64,000 nucleotides of DNA from Mauremys mutica (Eukaryota; Chordata; Testudines; Geoemydidae). Below the pieces are notes generated by a model that was not told where the DNA came from, did no database searches, and saw only the letters and a program-made list of their open reading frames with translations. Shown here piece after piece: positions 23,031 through 36,046 of this stretch. Location: the NCBI RefSeq assembly GCF_020497125.1, contig NC_059072.1, positions 277,308,045 through 277,372,044 of the forward strand. The letters are read 5' to 3'. A program made the translations under genes and the position numbers. How positions within the stretch are numbered: position 1 is the stretch's first letter; the number at the start of each line of letters is the position of its first letter.

Positions 23031-26000
23031 TCTCCAAACTCAAGTTCCAGCTTTGTCTGACTTGTTTACCTGGAACTATACTCTGAAACTCTAGAGAGCT
23101 CATAGATGAATTCAGTCTCAATAATATACCGGAAGTAAACATATTTTATTGGAGACACAAAAATTGCTTTATGTTTATCAATTATGCACCCAAATTAGTG
23201 TGTTATCCTGAAGCCATATGTCATGTGATTAGTTCATTTTACTTCAAGGGGACTTAGAGACTGTAAATTCCAAATGTCGGGCACTGTATCTTTAATGTCA
23301 AACACATTGTGGAATTCAACCAGATATTAGGAATGTATAAAATGTTGGGATTCCCAAAAGGCAGAGAAAGCAGTGTATAAATACATTAGTTTTCTAAATG
23401 ACCATCAAGAGAAATGTAATCATATGTGGGGTGGATTCTTTTTTTAATCATATCTTCTCAATAAATGACAGATGTGAGAATTAACTACCTCCTTGGAAAT
23501 AAAACAAAAACCAGAACTAAAGGAAAACTTAACAGGATACAACTTAACAGAAAGAATAGAGAAATATGGAGCAAGCAGCTGCCATTTTCAAAAGGATCAC
23601 TGCAGGATTGCAGGTGCTTGTTTCTGTCAACTTTAGAAGGCCAACCCCACAAAGGCATGCTGGTGGGGGGGGGGTAAAAGTTATATTGAGGAGGATTAGT
23701 AAGGCTCAAGTAATTACAGAGGAAATGCTCCTGGACAAGTAACTACTGCTATTTTACGATGAGATTAAGGGCACTGGCAGTATTTACACTGGGTCTTCCC
23801 AAATACTTATTTTAACTCTTAGTTGGTTTCTGAATTCACTGTAGCTTACTTTTATTGCATTATTTATAGAACACAAATACTGCATTCAAGACTGTACAGG
23901 AAATGGAGAAAAATGAAATCTAGGGAGATTACAGTAGAAATATTACACAGGTAGTACAGTCCTCACATAAGAAATCAAATGATTTAGTGGTGCTAAATCA
24001 TAACATAGAGGTGAATCAGGTCTGCAACATTGTACATGTATCAACCTTGGTTTACAGGCTTGTATGGAGAGCTGTGTCACCAACCCATCTCAGTTTCTGC
24101 TCCATTCCCTCAGCCTAAAATGAGGGAATGGAGTAGAATTTTGAGGCATTAATAGAATTATGTTTCCTAATTTATTTAAAGAATTGGGCATGTAACCAGT
24201 TTTGCTGGTCAAGTAGCAGATTACTTCTCCCCACCAGAATAAGGAAATGGGGAAACAGAGAACAAATTAGCATGTTACAATCTTGCCATACAGGCCAGAT
24301 TGTTTCACTTGTACCTGGAGTAATTCCTTACTTCATCAGGAGCTCCGTTAAACCAATGAGGCTATTCATATAGTAAGGAATTATTCCGTGTGAAAAAAGA
24401 GCAGAAATCTGGGGATAACAAGATAGAAACACATAAGGCTCTATTTTGTCTCTTATGGCCTTGTCTTTACTAGGAAAAACAGGTGTGTTCTTCATGAAAA
24501 TTACCTAACTCAGGTTAATTAACAGAAGATAAAACCATAGCACTGACAAGGCAGTTTCCAGTTGTCACATAAGCTGGAAAGTCAAGTTAAAATCTATGGG
24601 GCACACTAGTCTGTAGATCAACCTGTCTACTCAACTACAAACTACTTTGTCTGCACTAGGGTTTTACCTCTACCTTTAAATAGTTTGGGAGCTTTCTAAT
24701 GGGTCTCTGTATGCTCTATTGCCAAAAACATTGCTAGATGCTAACAGAGCAACAGTGTACATTTGTGGCTAGGCCTGTATGTTTGTATATAGTTACTAAA
24801 ACAGTTATTCATTACACACAACTATGGCTGTGGGGTTTCTTCATATTCTTAATGTTGTGTAGAGAGCAAAGATATGACAAGACCCACTAGTGCTACTGAC
24901 ATTACTGTCCAGCATTGCTTTGTGCTCCCAAGTTTACAGGTGGAAAGAATAGGATGGCTTTCTTCACCATCCCCTTAAGCACTTCCACAATCATGTACTA
25001 ATTTAAAACTGCTACCTGTTTCAGTGAAGCCAGAGTATTGAAATTATTTCCTCTGAGGTTTTGAACGGATATTAAATGCTACATTATTTAGTTGCTATAA
25101 ATTTAAGAATCAGTTTGCCTAATTTTAAAGCCATAGAAGTTTTAAAGATGGCTCAGAAGTTCATCATTACTGAGTATTCATTCCACTTAGAATAAACTGT
25201 GAAATGAAGCAATGAAGGAAGCAGAGTAAAAACAAAACAAACAAAAGAAAGTATGATAAAAAGAGCAGAGAGTGGTGAGAGAGAAAATATAGAAAAAAAC
25301 CAAACAAACCCAAAAGTATATTTGTATCCACTTCCACTGCTTACTTTTAATGGTGCTCTCTGTCTGGAGTTTAGCTAGAAAAACTTTTTTTTTAAAGTTG
25401 AATCGCCCTAGGGAAAAATGTTTTTACAATTACAGGAATCAAAAGTTTGACAATTCAGACTAGTACTCTGAACCCAACAAATAGTTTGAGAGGTTTACAA
25501 AAACCTGCAACTTCACAAGCTTCACCCATTCCTATACAAAACATTCACTTCTATAAACATATCACATATCTATCTACATCTTCAAATTATCAGGATGGCT
25601 CAGGAACAAAATAAGCCTCTCCTTTGTCCAGTGGTTACAGAAAATTATATAATACGTTGATACACGGTTGGACAACTGTTGCTGTCCAGTTTAGAGTAGT
25701 TCTCAGGGTTCCTTTGGGACCTAGTGGATATCACAGATACTCTGAATTCTGATCTAGACCATAAGTTATTATGGCACATCCAAGTTCACCTATTATCCAA
25801 GTGCAACCTATATGTCACTTATTTCTGTATTACTTAAAATCTTTTGTCATGACAGGATAATGTAATATTGTTCGCTTGCCTTCTGTTTGTAAAGGGCATG
25901 GGATCAGAATATCCCTCTCTTTCCCTCCTCTTAGGATGGTTATTGTCTTTGTTTGACAAAGCATGACTATTCCCATAAGCTTTCCGGTGCAGCTATTCAT

Positions 26001-26476
26001 TCTGAGAGACATGCCAATATACAAGTTATATTTTGTCATGTGAACTCAATGGACCATCAACAATATTTATATTATTAATCAGATATTTATTAAACACACA
26101 CCAACACATAAAATAAAACTTCTACAAAAAGTTGACCATTCCTTGGTATATGCAATTCCCTGCTCACTTGATTTGCCCCATTCCAGTAGCAGAAGGATGA
26201 TTTCAGAATAGTGTTGCTCCGGGAATGGAAGCCACTTTTTGAACAAGAGTAAGATGTGTTGAAGGGGGGATTATCAAATTGCTGAGCCACCTGATGGGCA
26301 AGCAGACATGTTCATATATAATTTAGCTTCTATACGTGGGGTTCATTGGAAAGAGAACTAACAATCCCCTTTCCATTTCCCTATTATGTACTGGTAATCA
26401 TTTAGTGTTGTGTTCAACAGCAAAAATAAATGTTGCTAAAATCTACTTGAACTTAATAATAATGTCCAAAATGATC
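23031..26476. other. No gene recognised; possible MITE relic at 24460-24690
   Basis: Mostly unassigned AT-rich DNA. Two similar blocks in the same orientation (CCTTGTCTTTACTAGGAAAA near 24461 and CTTTGTCTGCACTAGGGTTT near 24645) resemble a common reptilian MITE terminus, but no boundaries can be fixed. A short G-run lies near 23665. Confidence 0.5.
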
Positions 26477-26493
26477 GCTAATGCAAACAGCTC

Positions 26494-26552
26494 ATGAAAG
26501 CTCATGCTCCCAAATGTCTGTTAGTCTATAAGGTGCCAAAAGACTCTTTGCT
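26494..26552 (+). mobile_element. 59-bp Penelope-like tail insertion (type b) with 17-bp target duplication
   Basis: GCTAATGCAAACAGCTC occurs exactly at 26477-26493 and 26553-26569. The DNA between is only the last part of the type-b PLE tail (ATGAAAGCTCATGCTCC, TCTGTTAGTCTATAAGGTGC, ACTCTTTGCT). It is therefore a bona fide but extremely 5'-truncated retroposition. Its 5' end falls within the hammerhead-like region, just before the GAAA. Confidence 0.92.
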
Positions 26553-26569
26553 GCTAATGCAAACAGCTC

Positions 26570-29114
26570 TCTCTCCTACTGTGGGGTCACTGTTAGAGAA
26601 AAAGCATGATAATGTACTGTTAAGATAAGTAAAATATTTTAAATAATTTCATTTTGTCTTTACATAATTAAAACTCCCCTCCTCCTCAGACAAACACCTT
26701 TATTCTTATATTAGATTTATGACTGTATGGCACTTATCCGCCTCTTTTGTGCAATGGTGGTGTTACAACCAAATAAGACAATCTTAAAAAGAGGCTTAGG
26801 AGCTGAGCAACACACACAGATGATTTCTAATTAAAGACTTGCATTTCCACTTTCTAGGTCATACAATAATATGATTCATTTGTTTCTCTCTAATCAACAG
26901 TGAGATCAATATCTTTTTCCCTCTTCTGTATTAAAGGGTCAAGTAACCAAGTTAAAGTTCATTGGGTAATTACACACAACGATAATCAAGCATGAACAGC
27001 TATTGCTGAGGGACGCGTTATCTGAGGAATGACTGAAAAGTAACTATACAGAATGCAATTAAAGATAAAATTTGATGATGTAAATAGAGTAAGGATGTGA
27101 AACAGACAGATAAGCCAGGAAATTAAAATTTCTAACTCATAACTATGAAAGAAAAATGTCAGTCTTGATGGTGTGATCTGGGAATGCAATAAAAGCATTC
27201 ATACTGAATTTCCTCACTTAGGGCCTAAAGCTTGGCTCAACAAGTAATTTCCTTCTAAAAGGGTTCACATTAATACTGTGAAAGAATATAAATATCCCCA
27301 TATATTCCAGGTAGAAGTAGCCACATTTGCAAGCTCCTCTAAATGCTCTGCAGATTACTCTAAATAAAACTAATCTACTGAGTGGAGTACATTTCCAGGT
27401 TAGGTGATGTATATGCACAATGTGTAGACCATGTCTCATTACTCCTTAAACCTTGCGCAAGAATGCCTCTGGCTTCTGTCATTCACAGCCATCAATACGA
27501 TCACTCCTCGAATGAATCAGAATTAGGGCAAACAACCTATGTCATATTATTTTTGGAGATGCCTATGTGCAGAGTTGTGCGGTGAGAGTTCATAAAACTG
27601 TCTTAAAGTTAAACAATGTATATTATTTCATTAAAATAATAGAGTATACATTGTCTAACACTTAATGCAGAAGAGGGAGTGCATATCAGTAATTATACAT
27701 ACAGGAAGCTTTAAATATGTACTAAAATAAACAATTAATTGCCCATTAAATATTAGAAGGACAGGACAATCCATCAGATAAGATAATGAACTGAGAGTGA
27801 GGAGAGCAGAGTTCAACGAACAGCTCTGAAAATGACATGTTGGAACTTTTGGCAAGTCATGGAATCTCTCTGTGCTTCTGTTTCACTTTCTATTACTAGC
27901 TTGTCTTGTTTATTGAGACTTCTAGCTCTTCAGGGCAGGATTGTCTCTAACTTGATGTTTGTACAGCACCTAACATAATGCAGCTCTGATCTCTGATACT
28001 GTGATAATATATATAAATTATACACAAAAGCTATATGAAAAGAATATAAAGGCTGCAAAGTCAAGCATTACGCAATGTCAGCATTTAGGTTGCCTATGCA
28101 ACCTTTATTTGGCCCCCGTTTGTGTAGCCATTTTAATAAAGTCTCTTTAATTATGTGATCACATGTTTCTGCCCACAGGACCCCTGCCTACCTTCACATA
28201 GCCAGTTTTTGTTTCCTCTCCAGTTCAGTCAGGGTTCTTCCTCCTCCATATTTCTTGGGTGCCAACGGGGGGAGCATTGACAATACAAGAGAGACAGATC
28301 CCTTGTGCTCAGTTCTCATGTCTGGTATCACAGCATCATACAGCAGCAATTGCAAGAAAGATCATGCTCTGCCCTGGTTTAGAGAATTCACAGAATGTTA
28401 GAATTTAGCTCTAACAAGTGACTATTGAGCATATGTGAACTTAGATCTTTTCCAGATTTGAGTGTTTTCCCCACAGGTACAGCAAAAAGCACATACTCCC
28501 TGCAACAATTCAAGTCCCTGCTCGAGTGTATAGGAGTGCTACAGTATCTCAACAAAACTTTTTTCTTTTCTTTTTTTTTAAACATGGGCAAAAGAATATA
28601 TTTTAACTTAATATTTCAGAACTGTTTTTGTTTAAACTTTCCAGAAAAGTTTAGACTGAGACAATCATCTAACATGGAAAATTTCAGCCTAATTCACTCA
28701 ATTAAAGTTTGGCAAAAGTTATAAGCAACTGAAACCGAAGCTTATCATAGAAAGAGTCAGGTAACCCTAACTACCAACTCCAGCTATAATTAAATAAGAA
28801 ATGAAATAGTTATAATAATAGTGTATGTAGCAAATGGCGAGTCAACAGGGATTGCCCTCTCCTCCTAGGGATATGGCTGGGATACATCCGCCAACTTCAG
28901 GGGGTGAGAAACAACCAGGAGTAGACATTCAGCCATTGCCCCTGGCCTTTCTTTTCCCAGACACAGGCAGAAAGGTTTTTGTTTGTTTGTTTGTTTGTTT
29001 TTGTACAGGATGTAGACAGAGGCCACTGTTTGTGGCCATTGAAAGTGCAGGAGATTGGCTGTGGCAGGGGAAAGCAGGGAAAAATTGCAAAGTTTTGTAC
29101 TTTTGACAAATTGC
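26570..29114. other. No gene recognised
   Basis: AT-rich DNA with a (TTTG)n microsatellite near 28978-29000. Small frames of 60-99 codons lack recognisable similarity. Confidence 0.55.
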
Positions 29115-29127
29115 TTATTTGTTGTTT

Positions 29128-29263
29128 AGTATCAGAGGGGTAGCTGTGTTAGTCTGGATCTGTAAAAGCAGCAAAGAGTCCTGTGGCACCTTATAGACTA
29201 ACAGACGTATTGGAGCATGAGCTTTCGCTGGATGCAACAATAAGGTGCTACTTTTTGCTACTT
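29128..29263 (-). mobile_element. Penelope-like tail (type b) with 13-bp target duplication
   Basis: TTATTTGTTGTTT lies exactly at 29115-29127 and 29264-29276. The minus strand carries GCATCCAGCGAAAGCTCATG, TCTGTTAGTCTATAAGGTGC, AGGACTCTTTGCTGC and the end TACCCCTCTGATAC. Most of helix II of the hammerhead-like motif is deleted. On the plus strand, 29240-29262 resembles another partial tail in the opposite direction (AATAAGGTGCTAC...TTTGCTACTT), suggesting a short inverted arrangement of tails. Confidence 0.9.
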
Positions 29264-29276
29264 TTATTTGTTGTTT

Positions 29277-30499
29277 CTCTTTCTTAATTATTTATGAAGA
29301 AAATAAATATCAATTTCAACAGCTCCCAGTTCTGACCAATAGCCTGTGCTTCCCAGCTAGATGGGGTCCTGTGGAGATAGGGACCCTGGAATCCAGGTAC
29401 CTTTTTAGCTTGCACAGGTTCTGTATAGCCCAGCAGCTGGAAGGCCAAGGAGCCAGGGAGACAAGCAGGTGAACTGGAAGAAAATCAGCCAGGATTCTAC
29501 CAAAAGATTCATACAAATCTCAACTTCCCCACAGAATGTTTTGGTTTTGACAAATTAGCTTTTTCTGACAGAAAAAATTGCATTGGAAAATTTCCAACCA
29601 GCTGTACTTGTACGCGATTTGTGTCAGGGACTGTTTTCTATTCTCTGATTTTATAGTGCCAAGCACAATAGGACCCTACTATCTGAGGACTATTGAATAT
29701 CCACAATTATGACTATGACTGAGTAACTATGACCATCATTGTGACTAATAACTGGTGGACAGCCACAAGGACAGTCGGGTTACCGGTAATTTGCTGGATG
29801 CTTATCTTGCATATTGCTAAAGGAAGAGGGCACTCACTCTCCATAGGCAATAACAAAACCATGCTATATTTTATCAGACCCTATAAGTGAAGAAATCAGG
29901 AAAATCTGGAACAGTAGGTCATCATAGCGTAAATGCAAATCAAACCGTATGGATAATTATAAAATAAATGAAATCAAGGCACTTTTACAGTTCAAATCTG
30001 CTATATAACAACTAATGGGGTATGGAGCAGAACAAAACCAGTTTTTCTTCACTTTCAAGGCATTTCACAACTTCATTTCTTTACCTCCCTCCTGGTCTCT
30101 CTGGTTGCCCAAGCTTCTCTCTTGCTAGTTTGTTTTATATGCATTGCCCCCTAACATTTGTATTTTCTTTCATGTTCCCCTTCAACAAAATTCTGTTGAC
30201 TAAGGAATCCAGTATCCTTCATGGAGATCCATTATTGCCATCACTGGGTCCATAGAGGGTCCCATTACAATCAGTGGGATTTCTCACAGGTCCAAGATTT
30301 CATTATAGTGGACCCACAAGCAGTACTGGGGCCTGTTGCAGTGAAAGAAATGTAGGAGATTATTTATATGCAAATCAAAAGAAAGGCAAGAGGAAAACAG
30401 AATTGAGGAGAGATGCAGCTGCTAGTATTTCTGTTGTTAAGAAGAGGGAGACAGGAATAGAGATGCATCAGGAGCCAAATTCAAGAAATTAAAAGAAAA
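29277..30499. other. No gene recognised
   Basis: No exon, RNA gene or classifiable repeat seen. Confidence 0.55.
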
Positions 30500-30890
30500 G
30501 TATAGAACTAAACAATAGAAAGGAGATGATAAAAGTTTACTTAGCTAACTTAATGAACACAAGTTTCCAGAACCAGATGGAATGAGTCCCAAGGGTTCTG
30601 AAGGTACTGGTTGAAGAAACAGATGAACCTCTAGCAATAAATATTTAATACATTTCAGAAATCAGGTCAGGTGCCAAAGCACTGGAAGAAGACTAACGTG
30701 GCTTGAGTCTACAATGAGAGAAAGATGTCCCAAATAATTTGTGGCCTATGAACCTATTTTAGATAAAATAACTGAAAACGTATTGGAATCAATTTGTGGG
30801 CAAATAGAAGAGAAGGAAGCGCTGCTTAATAGATTTTGGAATACAGTACATTCCAGACCAACCAGGTCATCTTTTGTAATGATACTGAAT
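30500..30890 (+). mobile_element. Ancient CR1/L3-like RT fragment
   Basis: Plus-strand frames, with stops and shifts, give PDGMSPKGSEGTG, TGRRLTWLEST, ILDKITENVLESICGQIEEKE and FWNTVHSRPTRS. Position by position these resemble the GPDG...PRVLKEL, W...ANVTPIFKKG and VGKLLE...HGFRKGRS blocks of CR1-like RTs. It is heavily decayed, so it is older than copies A and B. No 3' tail is recognised. Confidence 0.6.
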
Positions 30891-33174
30891 ACCTTTATTG
30901 TTATTTTAATGTAATGTATGTATTTATTATTGTTTTATTAATACCAACAAAATTCAAGGTTAAAACACATATATTTTGTTTGTCTAGCTCAGTGTAGCTC
31001 ACTTAGCAAGGACTGATCCAAGAAAAAGGTAAAACAGCAAGCACAACTGGTATATGTGACCAGTCTGAGAGTCCACTATATTCAATGAAATTCCAATGCT
31101 CTCCAAGATACACAAGTCCATACATTAATATGTTAATGAGGTCACTTTCAAATCTAATGGGACTAAATGTGCTAAAATGAGTTCACACCTATCATTTTTT
31201 TACGAGTCCTGTGTAAAACTTTTGATTACTTGCACAATCTTGCATTGTTTCCATTACCAAAATGTTCCATGCTCTTAAAAAAAAGTTTCTAACCAGCCAA
31301 TATTTCATTGTTTCAAATAGAATGAAAAGAACAACATGGACAGCACTACAAACTTCAGTTCATCCTATGACCATTCTCATCTTAATGATCCAGTCATTCA
31401 TTGTGGGACCAGTCTACCACTGCAAAGCCTTGTAATGTTCTTCAGAATGCCCTTTTTATATTGCCCAACTTTTGCCACTGTTGTTGGAAAGATAGCATGT
31501 TTTGAAATAGCACTTCTCACTCTATTGCATATTTAGTCATAGCTGTTAAGATCAGCTGTCATTTCCTCCTATTTAAATTTTTCAGTACAGGTGTCAGCAT
31601 TTTATTGGCACACTTGCCTTAGTCATGAATACTCAAAGCTGGGTACACAGCGTTGCACTCGAAACAATATAGGGACTCAAATTCAGGGGCCATTTTTTAA
31701 AATATTGTCCTAAGTGACTTGCCCAATGTCTCACAGGAAATCTCTGGCAAAGACAAGAACAATCCCTGTCCAGTGGCTTAACCACAAGATTGTTCTTCCT
31801 CTTTGACATGAACAGTTGCATTATGCAGAAAAAAACAGAAAACCATTAAATTCTAACCATTAAATTTAATAACCTCAACTGACTTGTTTTATTCGTTAGC
31901 TTTAGTAAGGCATAACGAAGTGAAAGATGTTTAGTAGTTCCAGTTTTTATCTTTTACAATGATTTACTGGCAGAATTGTTTGCTGTGTAGAAGATAAATA
32001 TTAGCTGTCTGGGCTTGGTTCTCCCCCCTCCCCCCCCCACAGCCCTTTAGTCTTATTAACAAATAGTAAGTACTTTTGTGAGTCCTTAATTTGTGGACAA
32101 GACCTACACCGATGGATAAGCATTCTCCACTGCAGTTCCTTTGCCACAGATACAATCCATCACACATTAGTAAATAAATGAGGTGCAGGACAACTAGGTT
32201 TGGTCTATACTTAAAAGTTTTATCAGCATTACTGTTTCAGTTAGGGATATATTTTGTTTGCTGATGCAAGTTCTAGTATGGATGCAGTGGTATAAAGGTG
32301 ACCTATAGTTATTCCCCTATAGTTGGTTGGCATTGCTAGGCCAACAGAGCTAAGATTGAGTGAGCGTGATTCTTTGCCTTCTTGTGCATCACCAATGGAA
32401 TTTTTTACTAAGCTGCAACCAGTTATACCTGTGCAAACTCACTGAAGGTAATGGGGCTTGCACAGTTGTCACTGAGGGCATGATTTTAAGACAATGGAAT
32501 CACCCAAGTGTAACTGAGAGTCTATCTCAGCTTTTATTAGATTTGATGGCATGCGAGAAGGACTTTTAAAACCCAAGCTGTACTTTTAAAACCCAAGTCA
32601 GGTTGCAGGGCTCATGTCTAGGGGAAAACAAACCAAATTTTAATTATATAAATTATATAAATTATAAACTGAAAACAGTTGTGTAGAGATGAAAAACAAG
32701 GAACAAACAACAGTGATTATAGACAGTAACTTCTCAGAGCAGAGCTCACTTTAAGCCTACCTCCCAAGTGGCAATCAGGGAGGCTATTTGCCATTTTGAC
32801 AACATCACAATGCACTAATCAGATCTCTTCCCTCAGATAAATCCAGATTTGCCCAGTATCCTTCTCAGTCCCCAGCTTGCACTACCTCCAGGACCTTCTT
32901 CCCCATCACTAGTTTCTCTCTCTGACCGTTGAGCTGTGAACCAGCAGGACAGAAGCACAGCACACATACAAGGTCAGGGAGAGAACTAACATGAAGCTGG
33001 AGGCAGGTGAAAAGTGACACACAATCACCTTGGGAAGATGGAGATAGTGGCTGTGGTACTTTATAGGCAGAGGGAGAAGAAAGAGACCACCTGCTGATAG
33101 AGAAAAAAGACAGAAGAATAAATTCAGTTTACCAGTGTAATTTGAGAGTGAGTGAGTGTGCACGTCAAACAAGG
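30891..33174. other. No gene recognised; MITE-like stretch at about 32195-32345
   Basis: Most is unassigned. Around 32195-32345, TTTGGTCTATACTTAAAAGT followed by GGATGCAGTGGTATAAAGGT resembles a common turtle MITE, with uncertain borders. A C-run near 32020-32040 and ATTATATAA tandem units near 32643-32670 are simple repeats. Confidence 0.5.
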
Positions 33175-33420
33175 TAAGGTGGCTGAGTGGTAAGAGTACT
33201 TGATTATAAACCTGAATATCATGGGCTTGAGGCTTGGGTCATCTCTAGTTCACCCAGCTGCAAAATAGGTACCTGATATATTGTGTTAAGGCAGTGAAAG
33301 GTGGTCAGATGTGATGCTAGCCACATTACTCCCTTATGTGCCCTTGACTATGAAACTGATGTGCCTTAGTCATGTCAGCCTGATAAGACATTGGTTTGGA
33401 AGAACTTTGACAATAAATAT
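33174..33420 (+). mobile_element. Possible tRNA-derived SINE relic
   Basis: Begins with a tRNA-like A-box region (GGTGGCTGAGTGGTAAGAGT) and has a weak B-box-like block about 40 bp later (GGGCTTGAGGCTTGGGTC). A non-tRNA body follows (GTTCACCCAGCTGCAAAATA). The Ser/Leu-like A box is unlike the SINEs at 15.7, 40.4 and 63.7 kb. I cannot name the family, and the 3' border is approximate. Confidence 0.45.
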
Positions 33421-35100
33421 GCAGGATGGCAAATTAAAGTCAAGTCAGAAAAAAGCAGAATAATTTAAAATCATTGCTTCAACTTTGATTTGATCTCAAA
33501 CTCTCCACAGATTTTGTATTTTAACTGTGCCATTTTCTATATCTCCTGAGTTGGAGGATTCTGCCTCATTTCACTTTGACAGGATTCCACATTGAGGGAG
33601 GATAAACATGACAGCCATTACTGTTCTGCTCTTTGAAACATAGGCAACAGTTTCCAGTTAGACAAGAAAAAGTTCTTAGAAAACTCTTGTATTCTGTTCA
33701 ATATTTTCTCCTCCTAAAAGACAGACTTAACAACAACAAAAAAGAATCCATGTGTGAGAATGTACTGTCAACTCCTGTTATGTTTACTTTCTTGTAAGAG
33801 TAGACAACTGCCCAATGCAGAGTTTTGTTTCTACATGTTGTTATCTTGTTTACTTCTTAGCCATCGGTGACCATATTTGTATTCTGTTAATCTCCCACTC
33901 TCTCTTTCAAATAAAAAAAAAGAATCACATTTGACAATACTTTATGTTTGAAGACTAGTGAAGGAAGTAAGTGACAGCTTTCTCCTGCTGTCACTTCAAT
34001 TTTGCTTTTGTAGCAGTAGCAAAGTGACAGCTATTCATACTTTCATGAACAAATAACCATATAAATTCCAACTCCATATTCCATCTAAAGTGGGGAAAGG
34101 GAGATATTTTACAAAGAGACAGCTTTCTGTTCTATTTCTCTCCTGATCTGAGTAAAAAAACCCTGCATTTTGCAAAGCATGGTGGTTTGCAGTCACAATT
34201 TTGCATTCTTTCTTACTAACTAAGCCTGTGGTTCAGGAAAGCATCCTCATTCATTAAAGCACTTTGCAAATGCTTATATTGAATTACGCTGAGGACACTT
34301 AGGCGCCAGATTAATTCATCCAGACTCAGGAAAACACTTGCGCTTGTGCTTAAGCGATTTCCTGAATCAGCAGCTAAATTGATTTACTCTGGAAGAACCA
34401 ACAAAACAAGAAAATTAAGCTCTGTGAAACTTCCTTTAATTTCACTGCTTTGTGCCCTGTTCAATATTTGGAAAATATTTTCAAATGATGCAGTAAATTG
34501 GGGTGAGGGAAAGACAAACAGTATATCTATATCTGGTCCTATGTAGTTTATATTGGACTAGACACATTGACTGATACATTTTGTCTTAGTATACAATTAT
34601 AGAATAAAAATAGTTTTAGGCAAAGCACACCATGGTAACTAACTATTAATGTCAATCAACTGCTAGAACTGATAACTATTTATCACTCCCATTCAGCTAA
34701 AACTCTATCCAATATTAACACCTCTGATCAAATTATTCCATTTACTCTTCATTATTTATCCCCATGACAGGCTTGATTCTCAATACATACTAATATAAAT
34801 CTGTAGTAGTCCCCTTGACTGCAGAATTATATGGGTATAAAGCCAGTGAAAGTGAGGTCAGGGTTAGGTCCACTGCTTGGCCCACATAATGGGTACTTGA
34901 CATTGTCATGCATGTGGTACAATCTATTCAGTAAAAGAATTAGTACTGTAATGCTGATTACTTTCCAGCTGTAAATAGCAGCATTCTTGGTGAGATTGTA
35001 TTTGTCTCCGTATGTCCTCTGGATCCTCTTGTGGGCTTTTGGATACATGCTTTCTCCAATGTTACCATGCCGGGTAGTAAAACATGCATCAACAGATAAC
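33421..35100. other. No gene recognised
   Basis: AT-rich unassigned DNA up to the 5' edge of the Penelope-like element. Confidence 0.55.
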
Positions 35101-35129
35101 CCTCCTTACTGCAGAGGGAGTTATGGAGT

Positions 35130-36046
35130 TATGGAGTTATGGATTGTCTGGCTATGTGGACTCTCTCCTCCGGCCCTATGCTACCAGCACTCCCAGCTAT
35201 CTTCGAGACACCACTGACTTCCTGAGGAAACTACAATCCATCGGTGATCTTCCAGAAAACACCATTCTGGCCACTATGGACGTGGAAGCCCTCTACACTA
35301 ACATTCCACACAAAGATGGACTACAAGCCATCAGGAACAGTATCCCCGATAATATCACGGCTAACCTGGTGGCTGAACTTTGTGACTTTGTCCTCACCCA
35401 CAACTATTTCACATTTGGGGACAATATATATCTTCAAGTCAGTGGCACTGCTATGGGTACCCGCATGGCCCCTCAGTATGCCAACATCTTTATGGCTGAC
35501 TTAGAACAACGCTTCCTTAGCTCTTGTTCCCTAACGCCCCTACTCTACTTGCGCTACATTGATGACATCTTCATCATCTGGACTCATGGAAAAGAAAACC
35601 TCGAGGAATTCCACCGTGATTTTAACAATTTCCATCCCACCATCAACCTCAGCCTAGACCAATCCACACAAGCGGTCCATTTCCTAGACACTACTGTGCT
35701 AATAAACGATGGTCACATAAATACCACCCTATACCGGAAACCCACTGACCGCTATACTTACCTACATGCCTCCAGCTTCCATCCCGGACACACCACACGA
35801 TCCATTGTCTACAGCCAAGCTCTAAGATACAACCGTATTTGCTCCAATCCCTCGGACAGAGATAAACACCTACAAGATCTCTATCAAGCATTCTTAAAAC
35901 TACAATACCCACCTGCTGAAGTGAAAAAACAGATTGACAGAGCCAGAAGAGTACCCAGAAGCCACCTACTACAGGACAGGCCTAAAAAAGAAAATAACAG
36001 AACGCCACTAGCCATCACCTACAGCCCCCAACTAAAACCTCTCTAG
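35130..36046 (+). pseudogene. PLE reverse transcriptase domain (ends at a premature stop)
   Basis: The frame is open from 35084, and PLE similarity starts at about LSGYVDSLLRP. Motifs in order: DTTDFLRKLQSI, motif A TMDVEALYTNIPHKDG (catalytic Asp), motif B SGTAMGTRMAPQYANIF, motif C LRYIDDIFIIW (catalytic YIDD at 35555-35566), FLDTTVLI, and LYRKPTDRYTYLHASSFHPG. All catalytic aspartates are present. The 5' part (fingers) is lost by truncation. A TAG at 36044-36046 interrupts the frame, and the same frame then continues open through the endonuclease, so one nonsense change is the only visible lesion downstream of the truncation. Confidence 0.94.

Noticed and set aside
28834..29106. 90-codon frame near 29 kb
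   Set aside because: It includes a (TTTG)n run read as FVCLFVC and shows no family resemblance.
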